From contig JAHLTZ010000009.1 of assembly GCA_025786725.1 (NCBI GenBank), positions 620,001 to 684,000 on the forward strand: 64,000 bases of DNA, written 5' to 3'. The notes beneath the pieces were generated by a model, which was given only the letters and a program-made list of their open reading frames with translations, was not told where the DNA came from and searched no databases. The position numbers were made by a program, and so were the translations under genes. The stretch is from Syncephalis fuscata. Taxonomy: Eukaryota > Zoopagomycota > Zoopagomycetes > Zoopagales > Piptocephalidaceae. Of this stretch, positions 19,371-31,924 are shown piece by piece (within the stretch, counting starts at the first letter, position 1; the number at the start of each line of letters is the position of its first letter).

Positions 19371-22300
19371 ATGTCGCCAGTGGACGATCAAGTAGAGGCT
19401 GTTACCAGCACGGTAGCTATAGCCGATACTATCGCTACTACACCTATCAATACGGAAAGTCAAACAAGCTCAATTGTACTACCAGCCTCGACTTCTACTA
19501 CTACTGCTATGGTGGCCAACGATAGCCAGATTAGCACTAATACACCTTCTATAGGTATTATGGCCATTCCTCATGAGTTTAGCGATTTACAATGTCGCCA
19601 GTTGGAGGAGCTGGCCAGTCTTCATAAGCTCAGCGATTCGGACTTGGAAGGCTATATTACAAGCAATGAAACAGCAACTGGACAACTTTCGGTGGTGCAA
19701 TTACTTCGTCTTTTGTCCGCTGGCTACGACCGTGCTCGTCAAAGTGTAGACGAAAAACAGCATGAGTTGGTTACACTGCATGCGGAATTTGCTCGTCAAC
19801 AAGAGCGTCTTTGGCAACTTGATCGCTCGGTAACACTGCTGCAACGACAAGTGATCACCCGTCGACAGCAAATGAATCGATCGTTATCGGAACAACAGGA
19901 ATTGGCTGTGCAGTCAATCTCTACTGAACAAAGCCAGCTACAACGAGAAATTGATTCACATCCAATACCGCAAATCAAAGTGAAACCAGTTCGACATAAA
20001 ACAAGTTTAAAGCAGGTCGAAGAGACAGAGGATGACATAGACCCGTTAAATGGGCATATAGAGAGCAGTTTATGCTCAGAAGATGATGAACTCGATCGAT
20101 TACCATTCGACGATGTCGATATGAATGAAGCTAGTCATCAGCACCACAAAAGCCGTAATATAGAGTCACGGGATAGATCGAGCCATTTGGACAGGTCTCA
20201 GCTTGATCAAGACTCGTTTCTTAATTCATATAAGCGATGGAGACCACGACGTGGCCGACGGCACAGTTCACTTCATCGTAATGCTCTTCGACGTGATAGT
20301 GGGCCACGAAGTTTTGCCGAAGAGTATGATTCAGATCTTGACGCTGAAGATACAATGTGGTTCTCGTGTGGCTCACCGGCCAGTTCTGGCGATGAACAAG
20401 TGCCAATTGGATCAATGACAAAGTCATCAATGGAAACTGGATCATCAATAGGCGGGATTAGTCTTACAGGTTCGTTATCAAGCGGTGCACTGCCTAGAAA
20501 GTCTTATTTTACCAGTGATAATGGCACAACTCGTCGGCCCATTGCACTGTCTTCTATAGGTCGTCCCTATTCAATGACAGCAACATCAAGTGGTGATCAT
20601 AGTCAGGATCGTTTTAATAAAGGTTATATGCAAAAGGGTAAATCACCAGCATTGCTAGATGAAGCTGCAGAAGCAGATCGACAAGCTACAGTCATATCAC
20701 CACGGGCCCGTAGCTCACTTGAGAAATGGACAGCCGGCTTATTAACATGGCGAATGAGTTCAGCACCATCTATTGCACGTGAATCAGATCTAAATAGCCA
20801 ACAGCAACAAGAAACAGCAGCTATAAATAATCAGCATGCATCTAAACACTTACCGACAACATCAGCATCAACCGAGCATAGTTTGCCAATATCGGTTAAT
20901 GCAGAAACGTTAAAGTCTCGCTTTTTACAAGAACCATTGCTTTCTACATTAAAAGAAGAGCATGCATTAAAAAACAGTATAGCTGTAGCACCTACAGCTG
21001 TCAAAACGGCTATTGCAGCTCCATCACGGTCTCGTTCACCAGTATCCGGTCATTTTAGTATATCTCAGTCTTTATCAGCATCGCCACAATCAACATCGAC
21101 TTCTATCTTAAGTACAGCAGTAGCTGCTGCTGCACAACAACTGGCTATTTCTGGTCGATTAAATCTATCGGCCAAATCAACAGCCACCACCCAAGAACAA
21201 CGACCGCATAGTATAATATCGACAGTAAGCAATGATCATCGTGACTCAACATTAACGGCTATTTCGTCATATGATACTGAATCGATATTTACCGATGCCA
21301 CATCTGCTACTAATACTCATAATACATCAGCACCCGGTGTTCCTTTACACTTTAAAGCAATTGCCATTGCAGCTAAATTGATCAGCGGTGGTCAGTTAAA
21401 TTCAACTGATATTTATAGTAATTCAAAGCGAGGTATTGCTCGTTGGACAGTTGGATTACTGGCTCATCAACCGTTTTCTATTTTTAATGAAGAGCCGCCA
21501 TCATCTTCATCGCGTAAAACATCATCTGCTTCTGTAACAATGAAAGCAGCGGTAGCAGCATCAGCAGCAGCAACAAATAATACAGATTCGAAATATTATG
21601 CAAAAACATTAAATAGTGAAACTAATACAGAAAACACAACTAGTTCCAGCGATACAATTGATATGTTACAATCACGTTCATCGGCACATTCATCTCATAA
21701 AAACAGCTCACGTCGTCGTACTCCACCCACTGCGCTACCATTGATGTCTAGTGGATCGACTACATTGGCCAGTACAGAATTAAGTGGACTATCGCCGGCT
21801 ACAACATCGTTTACCAGTGCCCATGCCATTACAACAGCAATGAATACTGTTCCTAGCGGCAGTGTAAGCGGCAATGGTGGCAATAGTAGCAGTAGCAGTA
21901 TTTGTAATAGTATAGAGCTACCATTATCATCACCGCCTCATTCGCCTACCGTGGCAACTGTACGTGCCTCTTCTTCAGGTACAGTAGTTACACTTCGTGG
22001 GCAGGCCAGCACATCTAGTGCAGGCCAACATGTATTGCATTCAAGTAAAAGCGGAGCAGCACGTGGTCTACTGGCTCAATTGGCTGAACAACACGATACA
22101 ATTCAAGATGCGATTATGGAACGATGGTCAAAGTTTGCACATGCGCCAGAACCAGCATCGCCACTCTCTGCTCCCGCATCTTTACACGTTACAACATCAT
22201 CAGCAAGCATTGCAAGTCCATTAAATGAAGAACTGAATAAACCATCGAAAGAAGACAAAGTGGATATAAAAATAGAAGAGCCAGTGGAAGAGTATGACTA

Positions 22301-23896
22301 TATCAACTGTCTTAATAAGAGTCGTGCCAAACATAGCTATCTGGATAGCCAACAGAGTACAGCCGATACTAATCGTGAACACAATACAGACCATGGTAAT
22401 AAAACGGCCGATATAGTAGATAATGATGCCACTATACGTGTTAAAGGCTCAATGACATCGGCATATTTGCATCGATGCCAACAACACCTATACAACATAT
22501 AGTAATGGAGAATTTGCCAGAAGGCATATTGGCCCGTCGAATACGAAATATGTCTAAAAAGGAACGGAAACCATTAAGGCAGTTGGTACGAGCAGGTGTA
22601 CCGGCACAGTTAAGGTAAGCTTTTGCTAAGCAATTAGTTGTAACAGTTATAATAGTAATAACAACATATAATCTAACTATTTAATTATTTAATTATTATA
22701 GACCACAAGTAAGTAATTAACAATAAAGCAAATGGATTAACTAATCTAATATACAATTATTTATTAGATATGGCTAGAATGTTCTGGCGCCTATGATATT
22801 CGACAGCCAAACTATTACCGACATTTACTTGATAATTATGTTGGACAGACATCAAATTGTATGAATCAAATTGAAATGGTAATACTGTTGATGATAGTGG
22901 TCAATGTAATAAATACTAATATATCATAGGATGTACATCGTACTATGCCGGATAACATTTTCTTTGGCGGTGATGGTCCGGGCGTCTGTAAATTACGTCG
23001 AGTACTAACAGCCTATAGTTGGTAAGTAAAATTAATGTATCTACACTCTAACCAACTGTCTTCAATATAGGCATAATCCTACAATTGGCTATTGTCAAGG
23101 TAAGTAGCAATGTTTTTAAGAAGAAATAGCCATGTCATAATCTATTAACAATTATAATTGATATCGAATATAGGTATGAATGTGATGGCTGCTACATTGT
23201 TATTAGTATTTCCTACTTCAGAAGAGAATGCCTTCTGGATACTTGTTTATTTATTAGAGCATATTATACCTGATGGTTACCATACACACCAATTAATGGC
23301 GGCACAGGCTGATCAGCGTGTACTTGAAGAGTTGTGTCGAGATAGTTCACCTCAGCTGGCTGGGCACTTGAAAGCATGCGGTGTTGATATGGCAGCAGTG
23401 ACTATTAGTTGGTTTCTATCGATATTTGCCGAAAGTATGCCATTAGAAGTAGGTTGACTGGATAGACACCAGTATGATATATTAACCAACCAACGAATTT
23501 ATATATCCATTTATAATATTTAGACTTTATTACGTGTATGGGACATGGTATTGGTTGAAGGTTTTTTGGCACTGTTCCGTATATCAGTGGCGCTGCTTCA
23601 TTTACACGAACGCGATATGCTTAAATTACATAGCACCGCGGCACTGTACGCTTGTTTAAAAGGTGCACCCGCCCGTACTCGACGACCTGAACGTCTACTA
23701 CAACTGGCATTTGGCCGATTAAGATCTGTAGTACGAGATGAAGTGGTTAAAACGCGTCGTGCACATCATACACAAGTATTGTGTGAAGAATATGCTTGTA
23801 TGTCATTGCCTTGATTATTGTTTTTGTTTTTTGTATATCATTTGCATTCATTTTTCATTTGCAGTATACGTGGAAATGCTCCATAAACATAAGTAA
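19371..23896 (+). CDS. TBC-domain Rab GTPase-activating protein with ~1,000-residue N-terminal extension
   Basis: Nine exons: 19371-22395, 22503-22614, 22702-22708 (7-nt microexon), 22768-22878, 22930-23021, 23071-23099, 23174-23448, 23524-23797, 23865-23896. They sum to 3,957 nt, 1,318 residues. The C-terminal third is a TBC domain: LVRAGVPAQLRPQIW, IEMDVHRTMPDN (arginine finger in the IxxDxxR motif), NPTIGYCQGMN (glutamine finger in YCQ), then PDGY and LLRVWD. These catalytic residues predict GAP activity on a Rab. The N-terminal ~1,000 residues, in one exon, are Ser/Thr/Ala-rich and probably disordered, with a coiled coil near 130-200 and two related short motifs (EKWTAGLLTW and ARWTVGLLAHQ). 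The exon 1/2 junction (GTAATA to ATATAG) is inferred: without it the frame ends at 22,502 before the TBC domain. Overall resemblance is to TBC1D2-like GAPs. Confidence 0.88.
22702..22708 (+). other. 7-nt microexon of the TBC gene
   Basis: ACCACAA lies between TTATAG and GTAAGT. It supplies the last base of an Arg codon, then Pro and Gln, giving LRPQIW, the conserved start of TBC domains. Skipping it would shift the frame and remove the Pro-Gln, so inclusion is needed for a normal domain. Confidence 0.8.
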
Positions 23897-25154
23897 AACG
23901 ATACTTGTATTGATTATTAATTATGCTGTTTAGTGATATATTTGTATTGCAAAAAGTAATACCTAATTATTATAATGTAAAACTAGTGAATATTTATCTA
24001 TATTAACAATAGTGTTTGTTGTACTATAAATCATTTATTTTATATCATTGTGTTATTGGATTACTAATTAATTACCTACATTGTAGAACTAATGAGTATT
24101 ATAATATAAATCATCTACTTTGTATTGTTGGACTATTGATTACCCGTAAATTAGAAATTACGCGGGTCATAAATATGGCAATTGAACTATTACCGATAGG
24201 AAAGGGGAATAGACATGTCATTGTTGTTTGATTTCGTGCTCAGCAGCTTTGTTTGTTCACATCAATAAACATTTGCCATTGCCAATAATAGATCTAAAAC
24301 GTCAGTTGCTGTATTATCTCCTCATTGGCTATATACTAGTCGAGTAATAGAACTTGGCTTTAATTCGGACTGTGTAAAATGCTCTAAAAATGCGCAGTCA
24401 AATAAATCGATTGGTTATGGGCATGGCAATGCTTAGATGGAGCAGAGACGATCCCATATGCTGTATCCCTTACATTACTGCTTTTAGCATCCGTCTTGTG
24501 ACCGCGTCACTCTCAAATTAGCAATAAAAATTGAGCAATAAACTCAGAAAGGCAGGGCAAATCACCCGAACTGTTTAACCAGGCCATTCTATAGAAGTGT
24601 ATTCTCAGAAATAAATACCACAACGTCCTAAGCGTTTTATCTCCGGTGCCCGTTTTGTCATTGAAGCTCCTATTTACTATTTTTTATGACTTCCATTTAG
24701 GATGCTCTTTCCCAGCACTTCGCCAGCTAATGCTTTTATGCGAACGCCATATTGTTACCGTCCACTATTTTGTCTTGTTTCCTCTTCGCCATATAGTTTT
24801 ATCTAGTATCTTGGGATTTGCTTGGATAGCATTTCGTCCTGGACGTACATCTCTGCTAAAAGTACTTTTCTCCTACGCACGCGTTTTTTATGTTTGCGTA
24901 TTAGCCGTGTTAAATCATCCTACCGATTGCCATTATTCTGGTCCGTTATTAATTAATTATCCTTATATTAAACGGCTATAGTACAGTACTGGAATTGCCT
25001 CCAGTATTTCTACTGCCAAATATCCACCTGTGTGTTTTGTTGATACACAGTTGTGTAGCAATTTGCTTTGTTCAATTATTGTGTTATAAAGACAGTTGCT
25101 GAAGCTAGAACATTTAAATTACAACAACTACCATTGCCGCCCTCCCCTCACTCT
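23897..25154. other. Intergenic region between TBC and OPT genes
   Basis: AT-rich sequence without a supported gene. A 111-codon frame at 24,646-24,981 is hydrophobic and pyrimidine-driven, lacks homology signals and is not called. The last ~150 bp are probably the 5' leader of the OPT gene. Confidence 0.4.
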
Positions 25155-25235
25155 GTAAGTGTAAATTAACATTGATTGATGATTGGCTATCAATTTACGT
25201 AATCTAACCAATATGTTGGTAACTTTTACACACAG
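25155..25235 (+). other. Probable 5'-UTR intron of OPT gene 1
   Basis: A strong donor (CTCTGTAAGTGT) at 25,155, a branch-like CTAACC near 25,204 and an acceptor TTACACACAG at 25,235 frame an 81-bp intron ending 60 bp before the ATG. Removing it changes no codon, so this rests on splice signals alone. Confidence 0.55.
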
Positions 25236-25295
25236 TAATTCTACCGCTACTGCCTACAAAGCATCTGCGGATTAAATCAGTTTATTAACCAATCA

Positions 25296-28037
25296 ATGTC
25301 ACAGCAAGGATCTACAGGACGAGTACGTAGTCCACCAGGATATAGCGAGATGGATGAATCTCGCCGTACTACCTTTATTCCAGGCACTCCTGGTTGGGAA
25401 CAAGCTAACCAGGAAATGAGCGAATTTAACAATGGCAACCAGTCAGAGATGTATTACGCACAAAGTGCGGGTATTAACTCCGAAGTTGCCGGTGATCCTA
25501 TTCAATCATCAGGCGATTATAATAGCACACTTGCCTCGGCCAATGGTCGATTTTCGCCAAACCAATCGCCGCAACACTATGCGACTGAGTATTCGGATGT
25601 CACTGCCGACTTTAACACCTCAAGCCAACGCCAATACTTGGTCGATGGCCAAAAGGAAAGCAACGGCACGTATACTTACGCCAATGAATACTCGCAGTAC
25701 CTTGACCATCAAACTGCTGATGAAATGGAGATGCCACAATACAGCCAGTTCACTGATGAGAAGCAAAGCCATAATAACTTCAGTCAATTTGGTACTCAAG
25801 GTCCAAGTTTCTTTGATGAGGATTTATCAGGTCCTAATGGCCGCCCTCGTCCCGTTGAAGAAGAGTCGTCCGAGGAAGAAGAAGATGACGATGAAGAGGA
25901 TGATGAAGAAGATGAGAACTCACCGATTGAAATTGTTGCCGCAACTGTCTCGACCTTCGATGACCCGACGTTGCCTAGCTTAACATTCCGTTTCTGGGTC
26001 CTTGGTACGTTCTTTACCGTCCTTGGCGCTGGTGTATCGCAAATATTTTACTTCCGTTCCAATGCCATTATTTTCTCTGTATTCTTTGTACAGCTGATTT
26101 CATATCCAATGGGTATACTTATGGCCATGTCATTGCCACGTCGTCAGTTCAACGTTCTCGGTTGGAGCTTCTCGTTTAATCCCGGGCCATTCAACATGAA
26201 AGAACATATGTTGATTGGTGTATCGGCAAATACGGGCGGTACTGCAGCCTACGCTATTGACATTATTGCCGTGCAACGCTTGTTCTATGGTCGCCATGTT
26301 GGTCCACTTGAGGCAATTCTACTGCTATTGACCACGCAATGTATTGGTTATGGTATGGCCGGTATGCTGCGCCGTTTCCTCGTTACACCTGCCAGTATGA
26401 TTTGGCCATCTAACTTGGTGCAAGTGGCGCTGTACAACACTTTGCATGGCACTGAACCAGCCAATCAAGGTATGAAGCGCCAAACCTTCTTCATGATTGT
26501 GGCCTGTGCAACCTTTGTCTACCAATTGCTGCCATTCTACATCGCTCCAATTCTTTCGTCAATGGCCATTCTTTGCTGGATCGCTCCAAAGAACGGCGTG
26601 GCTCAGCTATTTGGCAGCGGCTACCAAGGTCTTGGTATGCTTAACTTTTCGTTTGATTGGTCGGCCGTCGGCTCATTCGGTCCATTGTACACACCATGGT
26701 GGGCTCAGCTTAACTTCTTCTTCGGTACTATAGTCACTTTGTGGATCGTTGCTCCTATCATGTACTTCAACAATGTATGGGAGGCCAAGCGTTTTGATCT
26801 AGTAACCCCAGAACAATTCGACGAAGATGGTGGTGAATTTGATATTATGCGTGTACTTACCAGCGATTTGGAACTTGACGAGCCTCGATTGGCCGCCTAC
26901 TCTAATTTGCGTATGTCTCCAGTATTTGCCTTAACCTATGGCACTGCCTTCATGATTATTACTGCTACACTTACGCACGTATTCCTTTACTACCGCCACT
27001 CGATCTACCGCCAATTTAAGGCATCCCGTACCGAAAAAGAAGATATCCACACTCGTTTGATGCGTGCCTATCCCGATGTACCCATCAGCTGGTATGCTGG
27101 TATATTTGTTATTATGCTTGTTGCAGCTATCATTGTGTGCGAAGTCTATCCAATCAAACTACCATGGTGGGCACTTCTACTTGCCTTAGCAATCTCGGCA
27201 TACTTGTACTGCCTATTGGTATTATCCAAGCTGTCAGTAACAATCGTGTTGGTTTGAACGTTATTACCGAGCTGATTTGCGGCTACATGTTGCCTGGTCG
27301 TCCAATTGCCAATGTTGCCTTCAAGGTCTATGGCTACATGACTATGTTCCAATGCCTGCTACTCGTTGAAGATATGAAACTTGGACACTACATGAAGATC
27401 CTCCACGCAAAATGTTTATCGTGCAACTGTGGGGCACCATTGTGGGTGCATTAGTCAATTATGGCGTTCTAGAATGGCTCGTTACCTCCAAGTTCGATAT
27501 TCTAAGCGGTAAAACACCCGATCCTAGTGGTCAATGGGAAGCACGTAATACGAAGATTTTCTTCTCTGCTTCTATCATTTGGGGTGTTATGGGACCGGCC
27601 CGTGTATTCGGACAAGGTTCGCCATATGAAGTCTCTTGTGGTTCTTCTTGGTCGGTGCGCTCTTGCCTGTTCCTTTCTACTTGCTCCACAAGAAGTATCC
27701 CAATGGCAAGTGGCATTTGATCAACATTCCAATCATGGGTATTGGTACTTTTGCCGTACCACAGTCGCCCGCCAACTTTATCTTCTCGGGCTTCATTGTG
27801 GCATTTGTCTTCCAGTACTATTTGTACCGTCGCCATCACGGCTGGTGGAAACGATACAATTACGTACTTAGTGCAGCCTTGGATGCTGGCACACAGATTT
27901 GTATCATGTTTGTCGTCGTTGCCTTGTCAGATACACCGTTCCCCGTCTGGATTGGTAACTCACGGCCAAGTGTCGAGATCTGTGATCTTAGCTTGCTTGA
28001 ACGTGAGATGCCGGCACAGGTTGATTTTAGCACGTAA
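25296..28037 (+). CDS. OPT-family oligopeptide transporter 1 (three frameshifts)
   Basis: Proton-coupled oligopeptide/metal-chelate transporter of the plasma membrane. The N-terminal ~215 residues are hydrophilic, Asn/Gln/Ser-rich, ending in a Glu/Asp run (about 189-207). Then IVAATVSTFDDPTLPSLTFRFW opens the transporter domain, with the OPT signature FNPGPFNMKEH and some 13-14 membrane segments. The frame breaks three times, near 27,200, 27,401 and 27,630. At each point one base is missing from a short run, and adding three bases makes the CDS 915 codons. The second break lies exactly in the KIPPR motif. The downstream frames keep perfect family similarity (GYMLPGRPIANVAFK, MFIVQLWGTIVGALVN, WWKRYNYVLSAALDAG). 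The clean homology on both sides favours assembly error over a true pseudogene. It is a paralogue of the gene at 57,474. Confidence 0.85.
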
Positions 28038-28652
28038 ATTACGTGAAACAGCCGCAACATTAATGGGAGGATACTTTCTTTATTTACAACTCTTTCGCAG
28101 ATGATTGTACATTGATTGTGGCTACACACAATGTATAATGACTTTGGATTTCCACACTGTATACGCTGAGTTTTGGATACTTACAAACTATACACACTAC
28201 CACTATTACTACACGCTATTTTCCTATTAATACAAATAAACGATTTATTCGTTTTCACTGAAAATACTGCTAATAAAAATGTTGAAATATTACAAATGTT
28301 TTTGAAAGTGCAATTCAATTGCTAGTTTAGCCTTTGCATTGTGGTTGACAATTTTCATTGTTTATTCTATTGAAATCTATGCTGTCATTTTCGTTGTTCT
28401 GTACTATTGATGAGCAATGGCCTTTGCAATCGCAAAACGTATTCATTGTTCTAAAATAGAATACAATGCACAGTTTATTATTTCTATAAGAATTTAATTA
28501 CTTTGTTTTATAAATAGTTTTGTAATATCGTTTTAATATAAATATGCCACATTAAATCGACTTTAGCTTGGAAATAAACAGCATTTCTTGTATTAACTTT
28601 AGCTAAAGCATTTCAGCATCGCTTGCATTTCTTTTAACTAGGCCGTTTCAAC
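28038..28652. other. Intergenic region between OPT gene 1 and the FAS1 gene
   Basis: AT-rich, with AATAAA words shortly after the OPT stop (about 28,235) that could serve polyadenylation. No gene is recognised. Confidence 0.35.
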
Positions 28653-29247
28653 ATGTTTGTCGCTTTTTACACTTTTGTTGTATTTGCAGCTTCTACAGTA
28701 GCCGCCTTGCCATTTAACTCGCTAGATGAAGCTTTGGATAGCTTGACCGGCCGTGGTGTTATGGAGCCTTGGATGAATGTTGACAATTCAATTGGCAAGG
28801 ACCTAGCCAGTCTCAGATCATCTGTATCTATGGAGATATTCTACAACAATTTAAAATCATTCGATAAAGCCGTGGTCAATGAGTGTCTAAATGGAAAAGC
28901 AGGACTGTATTTATCCCAATAGATTCTGCCTTCTCACCCAACGTAGACGTTGATGCATCGTCAACTAAGCCAAATGCCCACATGTATCTAAATCATTTTT
29001 ACTGCAGCGAAGGACTTGATATCAACAGTCTAAGGGTAAATTGGAGCTCAACACTGGCATGAAAAACAAGGGTAACTACAATGTAGTTGTCAGACGAGTT
29101 AGCACAGGAGAACTATGGGCAAACTGTGCCAAGGTTATTGGCGAACCCATAGTTTTAAACAAGAACGTTTTCTACATAGTAGATCGTTTTTTCCCTGGTA
29201 GAAGTCAGTTTAGTATAGCCAGAAAGGACTATTGTCAGCCTCGTTAA
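28653..29247 (+). CDS. Secreted fasciclin (FAS1)-domain protein (two frameshifts)
   Basis: Signal peptide 1-18 (VAFYTFVVFAASTVAALP). The frame is interrupted near 28,903 and 29,035; adding one base at each gives 199 codons in total. Between the breaks the middle frame reads VFIPIDSAFSPN, the first conserved block of FAS1 domains (a TVFAPTDEAF-like strand). After the second break NVFYIVDRFF matches the second block (the IHVIDRVL-like strand), with LELNTGM and a VIGEPIVLNKN strand in between. FAS1 proteins are extracellular adhesion or wall proteins. Only one short FAS1 domain is present and I see no GPI signal. Both breaks are losses of one base from AA or GGGG, so assembly error is likely. 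Confidence 0.62.
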
Positions 29248-29278
29248 TAAAAATTAGATAATAGTAATCAAAATGCCA

Positions 29279-29750
29279 TTGACATTACTAAAAACACGTG
29301 CTAGTGTAAAATGAGAAACAAAAACTTAGAATTGTGTAGCAATTTTTATTAATTGTTAAAACATGCGTGTATTTATATTATTACATTTGAGGTTATTGTA
29401 TGATGCACTACCGAATAGAACAACTAGAAAGAGATAGAACAATAGAAATAGCAATAAGAAATAAAAGAACCGCAATAAGCAGTAAAGATCAATGAAGCTT
29501 TACTGGCAGTGATAGAAATCATATGTAACGGTAATGATTTAATAACAACCAACAGAGTAGAGCTGTAATTGATGGCTATAATAGACATTTTACTACAAAC
29601 ATACATTATGTTTTCATATACAAAGCAAGAAATAGTGATAAAATTCCAACTGAATTTAGGCGTGAGACAGCCAATCATCAATTTCTTTTTGTAATGTAAA
29701 AATTATACATTCGCTCTTTTAAATTTATCTAATAAGCGATATTTAAATTG
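29279..29750 (-). repeat. Repeat block A, inverted copy
   Basis: Inverted counterpart of 2,632-3,093. It contains the same hydrophobic frame on the minus strand (29,681-29,424), with a few substitutions (T for M, S for N). It lies directly beside block B here, whereas at the first locus ~440 bp separate them and the order is reversed. Confidence 0.7.
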
Positions 29751-29809
29751 TTTATGTATTTAACTAACATTTTATTAATCCATTTAACTTTATAGTAACA
29801 GACACAATG

Positions 29810-31312
29810 GCGGCAAAATCCATTACAAGTTTTGTGCTTCATACATAACAACCCGTGTGGGCGCATGACGCGTTCAAATGACCATATGCCGATACCTGCT
29901 GCAGGGCCGCACATCATTCAAATCTGGCAGTAATTGGAAGCTAAATAAAGTAATAATTGATTGAATTTTAACATTAGGAGTAATACTGTGCTATAGCAAC
30001 ATCACAATATTAATATTAAAGTATGGTGTATTGTATAAATGCTCTATAAATGAATAGGCAATTGCAATACTTAATAAAGTAATATCAGACTGATTTGATA
30101 TATTACTTATTATAAAAGCTGCATTCATAGAAAACTATATAGATGTGCCATGCCAATGCATCAACTTATTTATTTTGCTGTGACGATTTGCGATAAATTA
30201 ATCATATGACTTGTTTTAGGACGATATGCAGAATTATCGTTGTTTCCCATCCTCTGACAATGTCTAATCAATATAGTTGCAACAAGCATCCTACAAATAG
30301 CTTAGTTATATGTGTATAATTAATTATTGTGCTTACCAATCAACAGGAAAAAGTATATCAAGATTAGTATTGCCGAAACTAGTAATTATAACAGCACAGC
30401 AAACAAGATTGGCTAATATAGCTAGACACATCGCCTGTATTCCATCTCGTGCTAGCCGTTTCCATGCATCAGACCCAAATAGACGGTATTGCTTAAAAGC
30501 AATACGACAGAAAATGGCTGAAAAGAACACGTTGATTGGTGTATTTACTCCAAGCCAGTACCAAAGTAAAATAGGTGGATAATAGACCTCGCAGCCGAGT
30601 TTGGTATTGAAAGAAGCAAAGCTGTAGTATATCGCAATACCACTATAGCTTAGCTGTGGCAATACAAGAAGAATACCGATGTAAGTAATCCACTTTTTAT
30701 GATAAAGAACCAAATTGACTTTTAAAAGAAGAATCAGGCTATTGCAAACCATTGCTATCGAATTAAAAACACCGGCCGACCATATCAGCATTCTACAATT
30801 AAGGCCATGGCCCGTCACATACATATAAACATTATGTTATATATAGCACCAGAAACAGCAAGTATTGAACAGCACCATGAAAGCATTCTATGCGGTCTCG
30901 ACATAGCCATTTTGGCAGCTATATAAATATTTTGTGAAAAAACATATATCATTGTAACAGCAAATACAATTTGAATTTGTATGCCCATTAAACGAATGCG
31001 TTGTTCATTGATATGTCCTGTGACTTGCATCAAGAAATCAAGTACACTCATTTCACCAAGTGGATTAAGCGGAATACCCCATTGCTTTGTAGCATTATGT
31101 TCCACTCGGTTTGCTTTAGATCGCTATAATTAATAAACGGCATTTTGATTTTGTATATAACAAAAATAATAGAGTTAAATGGCTAGGTAATAAAATGCGG
31201 GAGCATAAATTTGAATACTTTGCGATGAAACATTCGAGTAAAGGCCATTACCAGTTTTACCACCTTATGCATGATAGGCGATGTGGGCACATGCGTGTTC
31301 AGTCAAGTATGT
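29810..31312 (-). repeat. Repeat block B, inverted copy (contains 7TM copy 5)
   Basis: Inverted counterpart of 3,533-5,035, highly similar along its whole length, including the introns and flanks of the 7TM gene. Confidence 0.8.
30170..31143 (-). pseudogene. 7TM family protein, copy 5 (two 1-bp deletions)
   Basis: Twin of copy 2. The start ATG is at 31,143-31,141, exon 1 runs to the GTAAGC donor near 30,336, and exon 2 ends at TAA 30,172-30,170. Relative to copy 2 one A is lost near 31,105 (codons after TEW) and one C near 30,825 (within the second/third membrane segment), so three frames are needed. At the site where copy 2 has TGA this copy keeps TGG. The loss in an A run could be a sequencing error; the C loss is outside a homopolymer. 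Confidence 0.7.
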
Positions 31313-31924
31313 ACATAACATTAACTGCAAAACCCTTGAGCTAAAACACGCAACAGCTACCAGCTAAATAAAAATAGTAATTGATAGATTACTAAGATTA
31401 AAATAATACTATGCTACAGCAACATTGTAGTATTGATGTTAACAAATAATATATAGAAAAGAAGTTCGCTAAGTTTTTGCAAGATATTGCATTCAACAAC
31501 GGCATAGTGGTATGCCTCGCCAACCCACGCAACTCGGGGCATGCTATGCATAGTTTTATTTTTAGTCGCTTTAGGTTGACAATCAAGACCGCTCGCCTGA
31601 ATTCTTAATCTACAATAAACACTTCCTGCAATTAAACACCCACATGTATCTAGCATTAATCTGGCTAGAGAAACTACAGACAACAATAGATATTATTATT
31701 GAAGTACACTTGTTTTATTTGAATCATCTAGTCGAGTCAAATGAATATTTTAAAAAGCAAGCACTATATTGATGTGTGTAACCTAACTTTTATTTACAGC
31801 TACGATACAAAGCAAAAATAAAGCTAGGCACAAGTTGCGTTAAATATCTGTTGTTTATTATATTGCGCGCTTAATGTAGCTATCCATTCTAGTATCATTT
31901 TTATAAATAAAATACATTAGTTAA

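Noticed and set aside
22396-22502. Ending the large Ser-rich frame at 22,502 as a separate gene
   Set aside because: A phase-compatible GTAATA...ATATAG intron joins it to the TBC exons, and the TBC part lacks its own promoter space.
24646-24981. 111-codon hydrophobic frame
   Set aside because: Composition follows pyrimidine richness; no motif, and it precedes a gene leader.
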